A stretch of 64,000 nucleotides of DNA. It comes from Ectopseudomonas toyotomiensis. Lineage in GTDB: Bacteria; Pseudomonadota; Gammaproteobacteria; Pseudomonadales; Pseudomonadaceae. Made by a program: the position numbers and the translations under genes. Below, piece by piece: positions 40,601 through 50,539 of this stretch (position 1 is its first letter; every line of letters starts with the position of its first letter). The DNA lies in contig NZ_FOXK01000003.1 in the NCBI RefSeq assembly GCF_900115695.1, positions 310,001 through 374,000 on the forward strand, in the 5' to 3' direction. The notes beneath the pieces are model-generated. The model was not told where the DNA came from and did no database searches. It saw nothing but the letters and a program-made list of their open reading frames with translations.

Positions 40601-43559
40601 CGGTGGCAATGACCCGGTCGGTGGTCAGGCTTCCGGCAGCGTCGACGAGGATGGCTTGACCAATGGCTTGGCCGGAGGCCCCAACGATCTGGCTGGCGAA
40701 GCCACCACGGCCAGTGGGGCGCTCGGTTATCAGGTGGACAGCTTCGGTGGTTTCGCCTGGGATGCCAGTGGTCTTGGCAGCCTGTCTTCAGGCGGCTCGG
40801 ATCTCAACTATCAGCTCAGTGCAGACGGCAAGACGTTGAGCGCGTTCGATGCCGGTGGCAATCCGGTCTTCACCCTCAGCCTGACCAACTCGGATACCGG
40901 GCAATACAGCTTCAAGCTGTTCAAGCCGCTCGACCATCCGGCACCAGACGTCGATGGAACGGCAGACGAGAACGACCTGAACCTGGCCTTCTCCTACAAG
41001 GTCTGGGACTCCGCTGCGCCTTCGGCTCCGGCCACGGGTAGCCTGATGATCACGGTGGATGACGACTCGCCGGCCGCGCCCGACGACATCGCCAAGTCTG
41101 CCAGCGAGCCGCAAGGCATCCAGACCAACCTGATGGTAGTGCTGGATCTGTCCGGCAGCATGGACGAAGCGCCGTCGGGTGTCAGCGGTTTCAGCAGCAA
41201 GCTGGCGCTGGCCAAGGATGCCGTGCAGCGTCTGATCGACAGCTACGACAACCTCGGTGACGTGATGGTGCGCATCGTAACCTTCGCCAGCAACGCGAGT
41301 GCTGTGGGCAATGTCTGGATGAGTGCCGTCGATGCCAAGGCCTGGCTCACCGACCTGGCCAACAACGCCGGCAACGGTTCGACCAACTATGACGATGCGC
41401 TGATCGAGGCGATGGATGCCTATGGCTCGTCCGGCAAGCTGACCGGCAGCGAGGTGCAGAACGTCTCCTACTTCCTCTCCGATGGTCAACCAACCCTGTC
41501 CAACGCCAACCCGGGCAGCAACAACAGTGGCAGCCAGTACAACCCGGAACTGGGCGATGGCATCGGTGCCGGCGAAGAGGCGGACTGGATCGCCTTCCTC
41601 ACGGCCAAGGACATCAAGTCCTATGCCTTGGGTATGGGGCTGGGCAGTGACCTCGACAAGACCTTGCTCAACCCCATCGCTTATGACGGCAAGGCGGGCG
41701 TCAACACCGATGGCATCCTGGTCTCCAACCTCAACCAGCTCAACGACACCCTGCAGGGTACGGTGACGGGGACGGTGATCTCCGGCAACCTGATCAGCGA
41801 AGGCAGCAATGGCTTCGGTGCCGATGGTCCGGGTCTCCAGCCGATTGCCGCGATCAGCCATAACGGTGTGACTTACACCAGTGAGTCGGCTGCCTACGAT
41901 GAGGCGAGCCATACGCTGACTTTCAACACGGCAGGCGGTGGCTCGTTCAGCGTCAACCTGGTCAGCGGGGCTTACACCTACATCTTCAATGACGATGTCG
42001 CCGAGGATGTGACGGATACCATCCGCTACACCCTGATCGATCGCGATGGCGATGCGGTGTCTGCCGACCTGAAGCTGACCATTACCGACAGCAGTGACGT
42101 CTATGCCTACGACAATTACAACCAGGCGATCGTCGGGCAGCAGTGGGTCGATGCGGATCCAACTACGACGACACTCGCTAATTTCAGTAGTGGCAATATG
42201 AATAACTCACAAGGCAGCCAGTGGGTCTTTGATAACACTGGATCAGTTAGTGGCGGCAGTGCCAATGTGGTGAGTGGCGATAGGTCGCCTGAAGCTAACC
42301 AATGGCACATAGCGGGTGACGTAAACCGCAGCAGTTCTTCCGGTACGCTGAGCTTTAAAGATTCGGATGGGGGCGGAGTCAGCAGCGCGTTGACGCCTAC
42401 CTTCAGTGTTGCCTCTGGTAGCAGTGCCAAAATAACGTTCACCGTTACGTTGGTGAACGAATGGCTGGGCAACCAGTTCCAGGATGGCGACACTTTTACA
42501 TGGAGTTTGGTCAATGATGTTAGCGGGGCGGTCTTAAAATCCGGCGCTACAACAAGTAGTGGCAGTACGACGATAGATGACGTTGCTGCAGGTACTTACC
42601 GTATTCGCTATACCCTAACTGACAAAACTGGTGGTTTTTGGTCCAGGCCTGCGGAGGTCCGGGTAGACAACATCACCCTGATCACCGTGGCTGCTGCCAT
42701 GCTGGTCGACACGGCCACGGCGGTGGCGGGCAACGTGCTGACCGATGCCAACAACTACCTCTACAGCGACCATCCATGGGGTGCGGTGGATAGCAAGGGT
42801 AGCGAGGGGGCGACGCTCAGCGTGCTGGACAACGGCAGCTTCGTCGCCGTGGGCACCTCGAAAACCATCGACGGGCAGTGGGGTAGCCTGCTGTTGCACA
42901 GCGACGGCTCCTACACCTACACACCGGATCCCGACTACGCCAACCTGGGCAAGGAAGATGTCTTCACCTACCAGTTGACCCAGCCTGATGGCGACGTCAG
43001 CACGGCGCGTTTGGTGGTCGGTATCGGCTCCGGCGCTGCAGTGCAGCCCAATGTGGTGATGGGGCATGAGGCGCTCAACGACACCTTGCTGGGTAGCGAA
43101 GGCAGTGATGTGCTGCTGGGGTTGGGTGGCAACGATACGCTCCATGGGCTGGGTGGCAATGATCGTTTGGAGGGCGGTGATGGTAATGACACCCTGATCG
43201 GCGGCAAGGGCAACGACATCCTCATTGGCGGTGCCGGCAACGACACCTTCGTGTGGAACGCCGATGATCGCGGCGGCAACTACCACGATATCGTCAAGGA
43301 CTTCGGCAATGGCGCGGACAAGCTGGATCTATCGCAGCTTTTGGTGGGTGTCAGCGATCCTGCCAGTGCCGACGTATTGACCCAATACCTGAGCTTCGAC
43401 TTCGTCAGCGATCCGGGTAGTACGGTGATCAACATCGCCAGCGCCGGAGGTGGCGCGCCGGTGGATCAGACCATCACCCTGGAGAACACCATCCTCTCCG
43501 GTGGCAATACTGCAGATATCATCCAGGGCATGCTGGACCAGAATCAGTTGGTCGCCTGA
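34647..43559 (+). CDS. Giant LapA-type RTX adhesin with retention module
   Basis: A 2970-residue surface adhesin. ATG 34647 begins the retention module ([20 protein letters not shown]); a longer in-frame start at 34506 is rejected. A LapG-type site TAAG lies at residues 118-121, before a Gly-rich linker. The body is a mosaic of ~143-residue type I secretion repeats ending in DDDSPEL or DDGP motifs. Two DUF4114-like calcium domains (NQNWEDV...DYNDVN) lie near 36230-36680 and 39410-39880. A near-duplicate repeat pair spans about 37840-38945, and a vWA domain with intact DLSGS lies near 41130-41760. RTX nonapeptides (43075-43250) and a C-terminal secretion signal end it. LapEBC should export it; LapD/LapG should control its release. 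Bases ~42165-42665 have lower GC than the rest. Confidence 0.95.
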   Translation: MATLIGVVSQVVGEVFAVASDGSRRPISEGDRVYAGEQLVTGASGAVAVAMTNGQQLTLGRDSSMTLDAQMLATSPDSQTPTADAPPPVPSDSDLTDVERLQAAIEAGVDPTLEGEATAAGPGAGGGAGGVGGGHSFVLLGEVGGALDPVIGFPTEGLSTGPEFPDGEPIVDPDDAVVLEVDGTPTGGEAINAVDEEGLPGGIVGGPNDLPGEAASVFGILGYSFGPDGPGGFTWSTAGLSGLGMTSGGVPLSYEVSLDGLTLMAFAGDQEVFTLEITDLLAGTYTFELLAALDHEPPLPGGSDENDLFFTFTYTITDGNGTPATGSLSIVIDDDSPELAGSEGQRPVVGGVVHEDALVGIGNAEPGNLPAQTHQLIGDPGALDALVNFGADGRGGFQLSTNPEALSDLQALALTSGKEPLVYSVEVSDDGSTSTLTATAGGVPVFTLVVTSDGGYVFTLSGPIDHPRKDGDDSELLGDKDLALDFSKLLIATDYDGDAVPGGFNPGSFVIDVEDDVPVLVEDGVKHCLTITYQGGDASYLNSYGYYIKGPDGEPISGQIIWGDTSGLAEGDSITLHGLDPSQVGFFIIPNGGLNGAASNTEVTFQIVEGQWKAFIGDTEINGAGGAHVLFSDPTLNPGGKSHVDDNTAPGNQNWEDVNDGNSDNDYNDVNIQATWTAKTPPAIGGTVHEDKLTAPNVGNQEGGQTLVISTAGGAGTLASLVAFGADGPGSFGLVENATVTSQLNEQGLTSGEKPLVYTVSESVDGDGNLLSTTLTATAAADVGSYPVFTLVINVDGSFTFTLQGPIDHPQADGNDSELWSSDGQIGIDFTHLLAITDGDGDPLNIPEGVGGLFVINIEDDVPTLSLGVNTQELAQLEVALDETRGNQDRYAANDNQSQGYVNDDNGALAKVTTELAGGLTSLFTVGGAAGADGEASLNGTLSFSGVPPQGLATTLLATNGGAIRLFVDPANSQLIKGVDASGDTVFTIAIVTVDGQPQLQTTLFEAIRHPDNDQRFDEAVDLLIKHQGSLQLQYQVTRVDGDGDAVTRTAKVELAGGNSSYFSFQDDGPKIVKFELGHSVKLYVDESVGKGGSSQNEPGQAAPNDEQGHSNVLGYARIDGDKLFKLIADGGSDGLDSGRTRFSLSLASNGVDSGLNATAGGDILLYKESDGSILGKANGVTVFKISVNAADGSVTLVQYKAIAHGDTGNHDELALLRDGVLKLNVTVYDKDGDSQSASLDLGKIVGFEDDGPKITKFELRHGTKLYVDESMGTTGSSQNENGHVAPNDEQGHGDVLGYASIDGKDLFRLTVDAGSDGQDTSRTRFELNLSQDGVDSGLDATAGGDIRLYKDADGNVLGVANGVTVFKVSVNAGSGSVTLVQYEAIAHGNTSNHDELALIRAGVLKLGVTVYDKDGDSHSASLDLGKVVGFEDDGPSAGITNAAYALDDEGLPNGINGGEGDVTGTNTTVSGTLVFDAGSDGLRGISLSGPNVLGTENVTSTWNGDTKTLTISSAARGTLVTVVLTDPALGKYELELHKPLMHSAGQDENDIKLQIGYTVTDGDGDTAEGKLVVNIDDDTPTIQAMQPGFESQATFLGSDAGYQNSYGYYSRDADGNPSVGKVIWADVKAQVAGATFDLDGLDPSEIGFFIIPNGAANAALSNGAELTFEQDVDGNWQALLGGVPLTGAGGANVLFDRAEFNPGGSHLQDNAEPGNQNWEDLTDAPDYDYNDVNTNVTWGMPLQVDETYLGTPDATVSRNFSSAFNAEYGADGPGSLVYELVIKSPNSGLVDTESDEAVKLVFNGSVLEGRTETGNELVFTLSVDTAGLVTLTQLRAVVHPTAQPDELHLLGSDKIVLQATITDADGDQDSASIDLGQVLGFRDDAPMAVNDEIAGEVSRTAVDQVVGHIDDLTGNDGFGNDGKASVSPVQIIGQGSQGGTLVIDTSGNLVYSAGSGASAGTEVFTYQITDGDGDVSTATVTLTLGGNDPVGGQASGSVDEDGLTNGLAGGPNDLAGEATTASGALGYQVDSFGGFAWDASGLGSLSSGGSDLNYQLSADGKTLSAFDAGGNPVFTLSLTNSDTGQYSFKLFKPLDHPAPDVDGTADENDLNLAFSYKVWDSAAPSAPATGSLMITVDDDSPAAPDDIAKSASEPQGIQTNLMVVLDLSGSMDEAPSGVSGFSSKLALAKDAVQRLIDSYDNLGDVMVRIVTFASNASAVGNVWMSAVDAKAWLTDLANNAGNGSTNYDDALIEAMDAYGSSGKLTGSEVQNVSYFLSDGQPTLSNANPGSNNSGSQYNPELGDGIGAGEEADWIAFLTAKDIKSYALGMGLGSDLDKTLLNPIAYDGKAGVNTDGILVSNLNQLNDTLQGTVTGTVISGNLISEGSNGFGADGPGLQPIAAISHNGVTYTSESAAYDEASHTLTFNTAGGGSFSVNLVSGAYTYIFNDDVAEDVTDTIRYTLIDRDGDAVSADLKLTITDSSDVYAYDNYNQAIVGQQWVDADPTTTTLANFSSGNMNNSQGSQWVFDNTGSVSGGSANVVSGDRSPEANQWHIAGDVNRSSSSGTLSFKDSDGGGVSSALTPTFSVASGSSAKITFTVTLVNEWLGNQFQDGDTFTWSLVNDVSGAVLKSGATTSSGSTTIDDVAAGTYRIRYTLTDKTGGFWSRPAEVRVDNITLITVAAAMLVDTATAVAGNVLTDANNYLYSDHPWGAVDSKGSEGATLSVLDNGSFVAVGTSKTIDGQWGSLLLHSDGSYTYTPDPDYANLGKEDVFTYQLTQPDGDVSTARLVVGIGSGAAVQPNVVMGHEALNDTLLGSEGSDVLLGLGGNDTLHGLGGNDRLEGGDGNDTLIGGKGNDILIGGAGNDTFVWNADDRGGNYHDIVKDFGNGADKLDLSQLLVGVSDPASADVLTQYLSFDFVSDPGSTVINIASAGGGAPVDQTITLENTILSGGNTADIIQGMLDQNQLVA

Positions 43560-43569
43560 GATGTGAGGG

Positions 43570-43598
43570 GAGGCCGTCAGCGCTGCGCTGGCGGCCTC
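43570..43598 (+). terminator. Hairpin directly after the adhesin gene
   Basis: Stem GAGGCCG-CAGCG / CGCTG-CGGCCTC with one mismatch and a CTG loop, 10 bases after the stop. There is no T run, so it may be a message-stabilising or first-stage terminator hairpin. Confidence 0.55.
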
Positions 43599-43655
43599 TC
43601 AGGCAAAGGGAAATGCTTATCAGAGTTTCCTTAGTTGGAGCACTCAACTAGAGTA

Positions 43656-43690
43656 AGCCCGCTACCCGTTCCGAGTAGCGGGCTTTTTTA
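43656..43690 (+). terminator. Rho-independent terminator
   Basis: Perfect 10-base arms AGCCCGCTAC and GTAGCGGGCT with a 9-base loop, then a T run. It ends adhesin transcription just before the next small gene. Confidence 0.85.
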
Positions 43691-43711
43691 TGGCGTTTGC
43701 TGGAGGCAGCG

Positions 43712-44053
43712 ATGGTTTACGTACAGCGCGACGCGGCCGGGCGTTTGTTGCGAGTCGAACATGAACCCTTTGAGGGTATGACGGAAAACCTGGCTGTCGA
43801 GAGCGAGGAGCTACACAGCTGGCTTGAGGCCAGGGAAGAGGTCAAGGCGCGCCTGGACAGCCTGAAGCAGTCTGACCTGGAGCTGGTGCGCGTGCTGGAA
43901 GACGTGGTCAGCGTACTGGTGGAACGAGGTGTTATCCGCTACACCGACCTGCCCGAGGCCGCTCGGCAGAAGCTCGATCAGCGTGCCATCGCCCGTGCCG
44001 AAATCGAGGGGCTCAGCGGCCTGCTTGGCGACGACGAGCACGATCTGGTCTAG
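43712..44053 (+). CDS. Small acidic protein of unknown function
   Basis: A 113-residue soluble protein that starts at ATG 43712 behind GGAGG. It opens MVYVQRDAAGRLLRVEHEPF and is then highly charged and helical, with a heptad-like LDSLKQSDLELVRVLEDVVSVL stretch and an acidic end. No cofactor or membrane features are visible. Proteins of this kind are sometimes misnamed tryptophan synthase beta-like in Pseudomonas; nothing in the sequence supports that. It lies between the adhesin terminator and the convergent lapD gene, so a role linked to the lap system is only a guess. Confidence 0.75.
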   Translation: MVYVQRDAAGRLLRVEHEPFEGMTENLAVESEELHSWLEAREEVKARLDSLKQSDLELVRVLEDVVSVLVERGVIRYTDLPEAARQKLDQRAIARAEIEGLSGLLGDDEHDLV

Positions 44054-44061
44054 AACCACGC

Positions 44062-44110
44062 CGTTGTAGGAGCCGTACCCCGCGGCGAAGCGGTCGGTAC
44101 GACAACCCGT
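44062..44110. repeat. REP-like palindrome
   Basis: GTTGTAGGAGCCGTACC is followed by GGTCGGTACGACAAC in inverse orientation, between the small acidic protein and lapD. It is related to the GTAGGAGCCAGC unit at 14509. Confidence 0.5.
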
Positions 44111-44145
44111 AACCTTCAGAAACTAGCCCGGCGGGGCTCCCGCAG

Positions 44146-46092
44146 TTATTGGTTGCCCCAAGGCGCTGGTGCGCCGATCAGACGGCCCATGGCGCCGTGG
44201 ATACCCAGTTCGGTCAGCACGGCGAGCTCCTCTTCGGTTTCCACCATCTCGGCGATCAGCGGCAGGTCGATGCTGTTGGTGGCGCGGAAGATCGCTTCGA
44301 TGAACAGCCGCTTGTCGCTCTCCTGGTCGATGGCGCGGATGTAGGTGCCATCGATCTTCAGGTAGGCCAGGCCCAGGTGGGTGAGATTGCCAATCAGGCT
44401 GAAGCGACCACCAAAATGCTGCAGGCCCAGGTTGAAACCAGCCTCACGAATCGCCTGGCTCAGCGCTTCCAGGTCGGCGGGTGGCGGCAGGTGGCGTTCG
44501 TCGATTTCCAGCGTCAGCAGGTGCGCTACCTCCTTATGACTGTTGAGCGCATCGAGCAGGCGCGCTTTATCCTGGTCATTGCGCAGGGTCGCGGCAGACA
44601 GGCTCAGCGCCAGGGGGCGAGGGTGTTGCGCCAGGTGGGCGAGGCTGTGTTCGAGCATCGCCAGATCGAAGCGCGCGGCCCAGCCCAGGCGCTCGATCCA
44701 GGGTAGGAAGCGCCCGGCCGTGATGGCTTCACCGGCTGGATCGAGCAGGCGCGCGAGGACCTTGTGCTGCATGAACCTGCCCGTCGCGCATTCGGCTACA
44801 GGCTGGAAATACAACTGCAATTTGCCCTGGCTCAGCGCATCGTCGATCCAGCCGCGCCAGTCGTGCAGGCCCTGAGTGGTCTGGGTGGTGAAGTCGTCGA
44901 GGCGTTCCCAGCACCTGTCGGTATTGCTCTGTGCCTGAGCCAGTGCCTGATCGGCGCGACTCAGCACTGCCGCGCTCTGTTCGCCGGGACGAAAGGCGGC
45001 AATACCGATATGGGCAACGGGATCGCAGTCACTGGCACCGGTCTGCTTCAGGCTGTTCAGGGCTTCGCTGAGCTCGCTGGCCAGGCGCTCTGCGTCTTCG
45101 CCATTGAGGCCGGGCGCAAGCAGCGTGAACTCGCCGCCGCGGTTGCGCGATGCCAGCCATTGGCTGCGCCCTGGTAACGCCAGCAGTTGTTTGAGCTGAT
45201 CGCCCAACGCGGCGATCAGCGCGTCGGTACGCTGGCCGCCGAGACGCTGGTTGAGACCGCCCAGGTCGTTCAGACGCAGCAGCAGCAGGTAGCCATCCGG
45301 ATGCTGCTCGTTGATCACCAACTGATTGCTCAGGCGTATGTCGAACTGGCGGCGGTTGGCCAGGCCGGTGAGGCTGTCCTGATAGGCCTCCTCGCGCAGT
45401 TTCTCGCTGCGCGCGGCCTCTTCGGCGAACAGGGTCTTGAGCTTGTCGACCATCTGGTTCATTGCCAGCACCACCCGCTTGAGCTCTGGCGTGCGTGGCA
45501 CACGGGGCAGGGTGAGAAATTCGCGGCGGCTGATGGCTTGCGCCTGCTGCACCATGTTGTCCAGCGGCCGCAGCTGGGTACGCAGCAGCCAGCCACCGAG
45601 CACGGCACTGACCAGGCCGCACAGCAGTAGCCAGAAAAGGCTGCCGAGGGCGCTGTCCCATAGTTTGGCCAGGGCGAACTGCGGATGGCTGAGCACCTCG
45701 ACCCTTGCGGCCTGCTCCCAGCCGCGCATGATCAGCGCATCGCCACCCTGGGGCTGCAGATCAACCAGGTCGACGAACCAGCCGGGCACGTTCTCGGGCC
45801 TGATCTCGGTGCTGCGCTCGACGATCACGCTGTCGTCGGCGATGCGCACCACGCGGATGCTGGCGAAGTAGCCACTGTCGAAGATCGAGCTGACCATCAG
45901 CTCGATCATCGCCGGGTCGTCCACATGCGGCGTCATCGACAGCCCCAGCGCCGTGGCGGCGTCCTGGGCGTGCGAGCGCAGCTGGCTGATCAACTGTTCG
46001 CGTGAGCTCTCCACCCCGGCGATGAAACTGCCGGTGAAGGCCACCACCAGAAACAGGCAGATGGCGAGAAACAGCTGCTTTAGTAACGACAT
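44146..46092 (-). CDS. lapD: c-di-GMP receptor LapD
   Basis: A 648-residue inner-membrane receptor. An N-terminal membrane segment (LFLAICLFLVVAFTGSF) and a second near residues 150-172 enclose the periplasmic LapD-type domain that holds LapG. A HAMP-like helix, a GGDEF domain and an EAL domain follow in the cytoplasm. Both enzyme sites are degenerate: the GGDEF motif reads RGGEF and the EAL motif reads KVL, so it should bind but not make or cut c-di-GMP. AGGAGG precedes ATG 46092. It starts 12 bases after the lapG stop, so the two are coexpressed. Confidence 0.93.
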   Translation of the reverse strand: MSLLKQLFLAICLFLVVAFTGSFIAGVESSREQLISQLRSHAQDAATALGLSMTPHVDDPAMIELMVSSIFDSGYFASIRVVRIADDSVIVERSTEIRPENVPGWFVDLVDLQPQGGDALIMRGWEQAARVEVLSHPQFALAKLWDSALGSLFWLLLCGLVSAVLGGWLLRTQLRPLDNMVQQAQAISRREFLTLPRVPRTPELKRVVLAMNQMVDKLKTLFAEEAARSEKLREEAYQDSLTGLANRRQFDIRLSNQLVINEQHPDGYLLLLRLNDLGGLNQRLGGQRTDALIAALGDQLKQLLALPGRSQWLASRNRGGEFTLLAPGLNGEDAERLASELSEALNSLKQTGASDCDPVAHIGIAAFRPGEQSAAVLSRADQALAQAQSNTDRCWERLDDFTTQTTQGLHDWRGWIDDALSQGKLQLYFQPVAECATGRFMQHKVLARLLDPAGEAITAGRFLPWIERLGWAARFDLAMLEHSLAHLAQHPRPLALSLSAATLRNDQDKARLLDALNSHKEVAHLLTLEIDERHLPPPADLEALSQAIREAGFNLGLQHFGGRFSLIGNLTHLGLAYLKIDGTYIRAIDQESDKRLFIEAIFRATNSIDLPLIAEMVETEEELAVLTELGIHGAMGRLIGAPAPWGNQ

Positions 46093-46104
46093 GGCTTTTT
46101 CCTC

Positions 46105-46785
46105 CTAGCCTTCGCCGATGGCGAAGCCCTCCGCGCGCATTTTTTTCAGGATGTCCTGCCAGCGAGAGAGCTTCTTGGTGTCGCTCTTGCGCGTGTTGGA
46201 GCCTGCGAGGTAGAGGCCTTCGGCATTGAAGGCGTACACCGGCAGCAGGTCCTTGCGTTGCGAGGCAGGGCGGATGTCGTTGATCAGGTTGTCCAGCACC
46301 AGCGGCTCGGCGGTGGGGCTGGCGTAGTAGGTCAGCACCATGTGCGCTTGGTTGTAGTTCAGCGCCTTGACGTAGGTGATGCGCAGCTTCTCGCTGGGGA
46401 TGCCGAGGCGGCGCAGGGTGAAGTACTTGGCGATGGAGTAGTCCTCGCAATCGCCGGCGCCCTTGATCAGCATTTCCACGGGGGTGGCCCAGTAGTCGTT
46501 CTCGCGCCAGAGCTGAATGTCGTCGACGAAGCGGATTGTGCGGTTGAAGAAGCGATTGACCTCGTTGAGCTTGTCCGCCTCGTTCAGGCTGGTGCTGCTC
46601 TTGATCAACTCCTCCCAGTCGAGAATGCGTTTGCGTGCAGGGCCGAGGTTGCCGTAGCGGTTTTCCGCATTCTTCACGATCACGGCGAAGTCCCAATCGG
46701 CTACTGCCAGCGCGGCCAGCAGCCCGCCGCCAATCCACAGGATCAGCAGCCGCCACCGCCATCCCTGAACGCGCAGCCGTCGCAT
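46105..46785 (-). CDS. lapG: Periplasmic cysteine protease LapG
   Basis: A 226-residue transglutaminase-like cysteine protease. An N-terminal hydrophobic segment (LLILWIGGGLLAALAVA) exports it. The catalytic triad is clear: Cys in KGAGDCEDYSIAKY, His in NQAHMVLTYY and Asp in PLVLDNLINDI. WxxLI and NRFFNRTIRFVDD are family blocks. LapG proteins cut after the first alanine pair in TAAG-like sites of adhesin retention modules; the adhesin here carries TAAG at residues 118-121. Calcium-binding acidic residues are expected near the active site. Cotranscribed with lapD. Confidence 0.94.
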   Translation of the reverse strand: MRRLRVQGWRWRLLILWIGGGLLAALAVADWDFAVIVKNAENRYGNLGPARKRILDWEELIKSSTSLNEADKLNEVNRFFNRTIRFVDDIQLWRENDYWATPVEMLIKGAGDCEDYSIAKYFTLRRLGIPSEKLRITYVKALNYNQAHMVLTYYASPTAEPLVLDNLINDIRPASQRKDLLPVYAFNAEGLYLAGSNTRKSDTKKLSRWQDILKKMRAEGFAIGEG

Positions 46786-46902
46786 GGGGTCGTGGTCTCC
46801 AGGCTCGATTGGCAGAGTCTAGGTGAGGTGTCGGCTTTTTGCCGGCCGCTTCGTCAGGGCAAGAAGTCAGCGTCAAAAGCTTGTCGAGGAAGTGACTGTC
46901 TC

Positions 46903-46968
46903 ACGTAGCCCGGATGCAATCCGGGGGAGTACCGCTGAGCTGTCGGATAGCATCCGGGCTGCGCAGAG
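46903..46968. repeat. REP-like pair
   Basis: GTAGCCCGGATGCAATCCGG and GGATAGCATCCGGGCTGC in inverse orientation, between lapG and the YbaN gene. Same family as the units at 25702 and 29127. Confidence 0.7.
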
Positions 46969-46971
46969 CGC

Positions 46972-47370
46972 TCAGGGATTGGGCAGGGTCTTCTGTTTGA
47001 GAATATATAGGCTGACCAGCACCGCACTGCTGAGCATGAACACGCGCGCCCAGGGCATGGGCACCAGATAGCAGGAGAAGCTGATGCTGGCCCACATCAG
47101 CACCAGGGCGTAGACCTTACCCTTGAGCGGGATGCCCTGGCCTTCAAGGTAGTCGCGAATCCACGGTCCCAGGCGCGGGTGGGTGACCAGCCAGAGGTAG
47201 AAACGCCGTGAGCTGCGCACGAAACAGGCCGCCGCCAGGAGCAGGAATGGCGTGGTCGGCAGTACGGGCAGGAAGATACCGATGACCCCGAGTGCCACGC
47301 TCAACCAGCCGATGGTCAGCAGCAGGTAACGGACACTGCGATGGCGGCTTGGCTGGATGTCACGCGGCAT
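46972..47370 (-). CDS. DUF454 (YbaN-like) small membrane protein
   Basis: A 132-residue inner-membrane protein with the DUF454 signature: LLLTIGWLSVALGVIGIFLP then VLPTTPFLLLAAACFVRSS, followed by HPRLGPWIRDYLEGQGIP and two C-terminal helices. Function is unknown; homologues are common and small. It ends about 186 bases upstream of lapG, and a REP pair lies between, so it is probably separate from the lap genes. Confidence 0.88.
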   Translation of the reverse strand: MPRDIQPSRHRSVRYLLLTIGWLSVALGVIGIFLPVLPTTPFLLLAAACFVRSSRRFYLWLVTHPRLGPWIRDYLEGQGIPLKGKVYALVLMWASISFSCYLVPMPWARVFMLSSAVLVSLYILKQKTLPNP

Positions 47371-47415
47371 GGGCGGGTCTTGGCGGCAGCCGGGGGCGTA
47401 CCCCGGCTCATGGGG

Positions 47416-48000
47416 TCAGTGGCGAGGCTTGAGCAGTGCGGGTTTTTCTTCCGGAGCCTGGCACAGCAGGAAGAGGGCGGTCAGCAGCTCGGGAATCTGG
47501 TCGATCATGCTGTCCACCAGGTCGCGGTCGCGGGCGATCTCGGCGAACTCGGCCTGTTCGTCGAACAGACCCGAGCCGACCATGATCGGCAGCAGCAACT
47601 CGCTGACTTCGTCTTCGGCATCTTCGAACCAAACCGCTTCACGCAGGAACACGCCTTCCATGAAGCCGATGCACCAGCCGCGCAGGTCGGAGTCATCCGG
47701 TTCGTCACCGAGATCCAGATCGCACGGCAACTCGGGCTCTTCCTCGCCGGCCAACTGACGCGCGATGTGGGCCTTGAGATGGATCAGCGTGCTTTCGATC
47801 TCTTCGCGTTCGGCGTCGCTGCGGTAGTGCGGCGGCTCGGCGAACAGCGCATCGATCCACTCACGCTCCGGTACCTGATCCGGGCAGATGGCCAGGGCGG
47901 TCAGGTAGCCATGGGCGGCCACGTAGTCCAACGCCTCTTCGTGCAGCTCATCGGCATCGAGAAAGGCTTGCAGGCGGGACAGTTGCTCAGCGAAGGACAT
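47416..48000 (-). CDS. UPF0149 (YecA/YgfB-like) protein
   Basis: A 194-residue acidic protein of the UPF0149 family. The core helical pattern includes LTALAICPDQVPEREWIDAL and the family block DLRGWCIGFMEGVFLRE, followed by EVSELLLPIMVGSGL. No C-terminal zinc/SEC-C motif is present, unlike E. coli YecA. The role is unknown. It precedes the YbaN gene with a 45-base gap and is divergent from recQ. Confidence 0.87.
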   Translation of the reverse strand: MSFAEQLSRLQAFLDADELHEEALDYVAAHGYLTALAICPDQVPEREWIDALFAEPPHYRSDAEREEIESTLIHLKAHIARQLAGEEEPELPCDLDLGDEPDDSDLRGWCIGFMEGVFLREAVWFEDAEDEVSELLLPIMVGSGLFDEQAEFAEIARDRDLVDSMIDQIPELLTALFLLCQAPEEKPALLKPRH

Positions 48001-48171
48001 CGTGGAGTTACCTTGAGGCTTAGGGGATAAACGAGGATGGATTCTAGTTCACCGTCGCCTCTGCGACCAGCACGAGCGCTCTACTAACGGCGATTGAGCG
48101 GCTTCGGACGGGTAGGCGCCCTGTTGCCTGCGATCCTGCGGCATAATGCGCGGCTAGATTTGGAGGCCTTC

Positions 48172-50304
48172 ATGCTCGACCACGCCATGCGCATTCTCAA
48201 AGACGTTTTCGGCTACGACGCCTTTCGCGGCAACCAGGCCGCGATCATCGAGCGCGTGGCCGGCGGCGGCGATGCCCTGGTGTTGATGCCTACCGGCGGC
48301 GGCAAGTCGCTGTGCTTTCAGGTGCCGGCACTGATGCGCGAGGGCCTGGCAGTGGTGGTTTCACCGTTGATCGCGCTGATGGACGATCAGGTGGCCACCC
48401 TCGACGAGTTGGGTGTGGCAGCCGTGGCGCTGAACTCCACCTTGAGCCCTGACGAGCAGCGCGAGATTGCCGATCGTATCCGTCGCGGGCAGATCAAGAT
48501 GCTCTACCTGGCGCCCGAGCGTCTGGTGCAGCCGCGCATGCTGAGCTTCCTGCAGGGCCTGGACATTGCCCTGTTTGCCATCGACGAAGCGCACTGCGTC
48601 TCGCAATGGGGCCATGATTTCAGGCCTGAGTACCTGCAACTCGGCCAGCTTGCTGAGCTCTTTCCCAATGTGCCGCGCATCGCCCTGACCGCCACCGCGG
48701 ATAAACGTACCCGTGAGGAAATCGTCCAGCGTCTGCACCTGGACAACGCCGAGCGCTTTCTGTCGAGCTTCGACCGGCCGAACATCTTCTATCGCATCCA
48801 GCCCAAGGATCAGCCGCGCAAGCAGCTGCTGGGTTTTCTCGCCGCGCGCAAGGGTGATGCCGGTATCGTCTACTGCCTGTCGCGCAAGAAGGTCGAGGAG
48901 GTCGCCGAGTTTCTCAGCAGCCAGGGCTTCCCGGCTCTGCCTTATCACGCCGGCTTGCCCAACGAGTTGCGTGCCTTCAATCAGAAGCGCTTTCTCAATG
49001 AGGAAGGCCTGATCATGGTGGCGACCATCGCCTTCGGCATGGGTATCGACAAGCCCAACGTGCGTTTCGTCTGTCACCTGGATCTGCCCAAGTCGCTGGA
49101 GGCCTACTACCAGGAGACCGGTCGCGCCGGTCGTGACGGACTGCCGGCCGATGCCTGGATGGCTTACGGCCTGCAGGATGTGATCTTCCTCAAGCAGATG
49201 CTCAACAATTCCGAAGGTGACGAGCGCCACAAGCGCATCGAGCAGCACAAGCTCGACGCCATGCTCGCCCTGTGCGAGGAGACACGCTGCCGCCGTCAGG
49301 CGCTGCTGGCCTACTTCGATGAAGAACTGCCCAACCCTTGTGGGCACTGCGACAACTGCATCGATGGTGTCGAGACCTGGGATGCCACCGAGCCGGCGCG
49401 CCAGGCGTTGTCGGCTGTCTATCGCAGTGGCCAGCGCTATGGCGTCGGCCATCTGGTGGATATTCTGCTGGGCCGTGACAACGAGAAGATTCGCGCCGCT
49501 GGTCATCAGCATCTGGCGGTGTTCGGTGTGGGCAAGGGTTTTTCCGAGGTCGAGTGGCGCACCCTGTTCCGCCAGTTGGTCGCGCGCGGCCTGGCCGATG
49601 TCGATCTGGATGGCTTCGGCGGTCTGCGTCTGAGTGAGACCTGCAGGCCGCTGCTGCGTGGTGAGGTCAGCCTGCAATTGCGCCGTGAACCCAAGCCGGC
49701 GCAGGCGGCCAAGGCCTCCAGCAGCGCCGCCAGCCAGTTGGTGCGTGGCCATGAACGGGAAATGTGGGAGGCGCTGCGCAGCCTACGCCGTAAGCTGGCC
49801 GAGGAACACAGCGTACCGCCTTATGTGATCTTCCCCGATGCCACGCTGCTGGAGATGCTGCGTAGCCAGCCCAGCTCGCTGAGCGAGATGGCCGAGGTCA
49901 GCGGCGTTGGCGCGCGCAAGCTGGAGCGCTATGGCCAGGCTTTTCTGGAAGTGCTCAATGGCAGCGGCGCGGATGACACGCCGGCTCCGGTGGCCGATCT
50001 GCGTCACGAGTTGGTCAGCCTGGCCCGCGCCGGCATGACGCCCGCACAGATCGCCGGCCAGCTTAACTGCAGCGAAAAGAACGTTTACAGCCTGCTGGCC
50101 GAGGCCATCGCCCAGCAGCAACTGACCCTGGAACAGGCGCTGGATCTTCCTGAGGAACTGCTGGGCGAGATTCAGGAAACCTTCCTCGACGGCGAGGGCG
50201 AGCTGCCGGCCGTGAGTGAGGTGGCGCCACTGTTCGCCGGTCGCGTCGACGAGGCCGTGCTCTACTGCGTGCGTGCGGCGCTGCAGGCCGAGTTCGAGAT
50301 CTAA
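48172..50304 (+). CDS. recQ: ATP-dependent DNA helicase RecQ
   Basis: A 710-residue helicase. ATG 48172 has GGAGG upstream; a longer frame from 48094 is not needed. Motif I is MPTGGGKS, motif [21 protein letters not shown], motif III ALTATA, and motif [12 protein letters not shown]. The RQC zinc cluster is at CEETRCRRQ and NPCGHCDNC. An HRDC domain ([19 protein letters not shown]) follows, with an extra C-terminal helix-turn-helix-like region ([22 protein letters not shown]) that makes it longer than E. coli RecQ. It unwinds 3'-5' in recombination repair. Confidence 0.96.
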   Translation: MLDHAMRILKDVFGYDAFRGNQAAIIERVAGGGDALVLMPTGGGKSLCFQVPALMREGLAVVVSPLIALMDDQVATLDELGVAAVALNSTLSPDEQREIADRIRRGQIKMLYLAPERLVQPRMLSFLQGLDIALFAIDEAHCVSQWGHDFRPEYLQLGQLAELFPNVPRIALTATADKRTREEIVQRLHLDNAERFLSSFDRPNIFYRIQPKDQPRKQLLGFLAARKGDAGIVYCLSRKKVEEVAEFLSSQGFPALPYHAGLPNELRAFNQKRFLNEEGLIMVATIAFGMGIDKPNVRFVCHLDLPKSLEAYYQETGRAGRDGLPADAWMAYGLQDVIFLKQMLNNSEGDERHKRIEQHKLDAMLALCEETRCRRQALLAYFDEELPNPCGHCDNCIDGVETWDATEPARQALSAVYRSGQRYGVGHLVDILLGRDNEKIRAAGHQHLAVFGVGKGFSEVEWRTLFRQLVARGLADVDLDGFGGLRLSETCRPLLRGEVSLQLRREPKPAQAAKASSSAASQLVRGHEREMWEALRSLRRKLAEEHSVPPYVIFPDATLLEMLRSQPSSLSEMAEVSGVGARKLERYGQAFLEVLNGSGADDTPAPVADLRHELVSLARAGMTPAQIAGQLNCSEKNVYSLLAEAIAQQQLTLEQALDLPEELLGEIQETFLDGEGELPAVSEVAPLFAGRVDEAVLYCVRAALQAEFEI

Positions 50305-50365
50305 GCGCCCTCGGTGAAACTCGGTCGCCTGATTCTGGCGGCATTTCGCGCACAGGGCTAACAGG

Positions 50366-50498
50366 CCGTTGAAAAACGTAGGCGAGGTAGCCAGTGCAAG
50401 GCAAAAAGCAGGCGAAAAAGCGGAGTTTACGAGTTGTAAATGAGCATTTTGAGCCTGTTTTTAACGCAGCAATGGCAACGCAGGTAGTTTTTCACCGG
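50366..50498. repeat. Structured dispersed repeat, copy A (MITE/ERIC-like)
   Basis: A 133-base element between recQ and the cyclase gene. Terminal arms CCGTTGAAAAAC and GTTTTTCACCGG are near-perfect inverses. Inside are CCAGTGC/GCAATGG, AAAAAGCAGGC/GCCTGTTTTT and an inner TTTAC/GTAAA hairpin. It aligns with copy B at 7190-7290. Confidence 0.8.
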
Positions 50499-50539
50499 TC
50501 TGCTAAGGTGTGGGCAGGCCGCCAGATAACGAGGTGAGG

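Noticed and set aside
43712..44053. Tryptophan synthase beta-like identity for the small acidic protein
   Set aside because: The sequence has no PLP lysine motif and is far too short; the name seems to be an annotation artefact.
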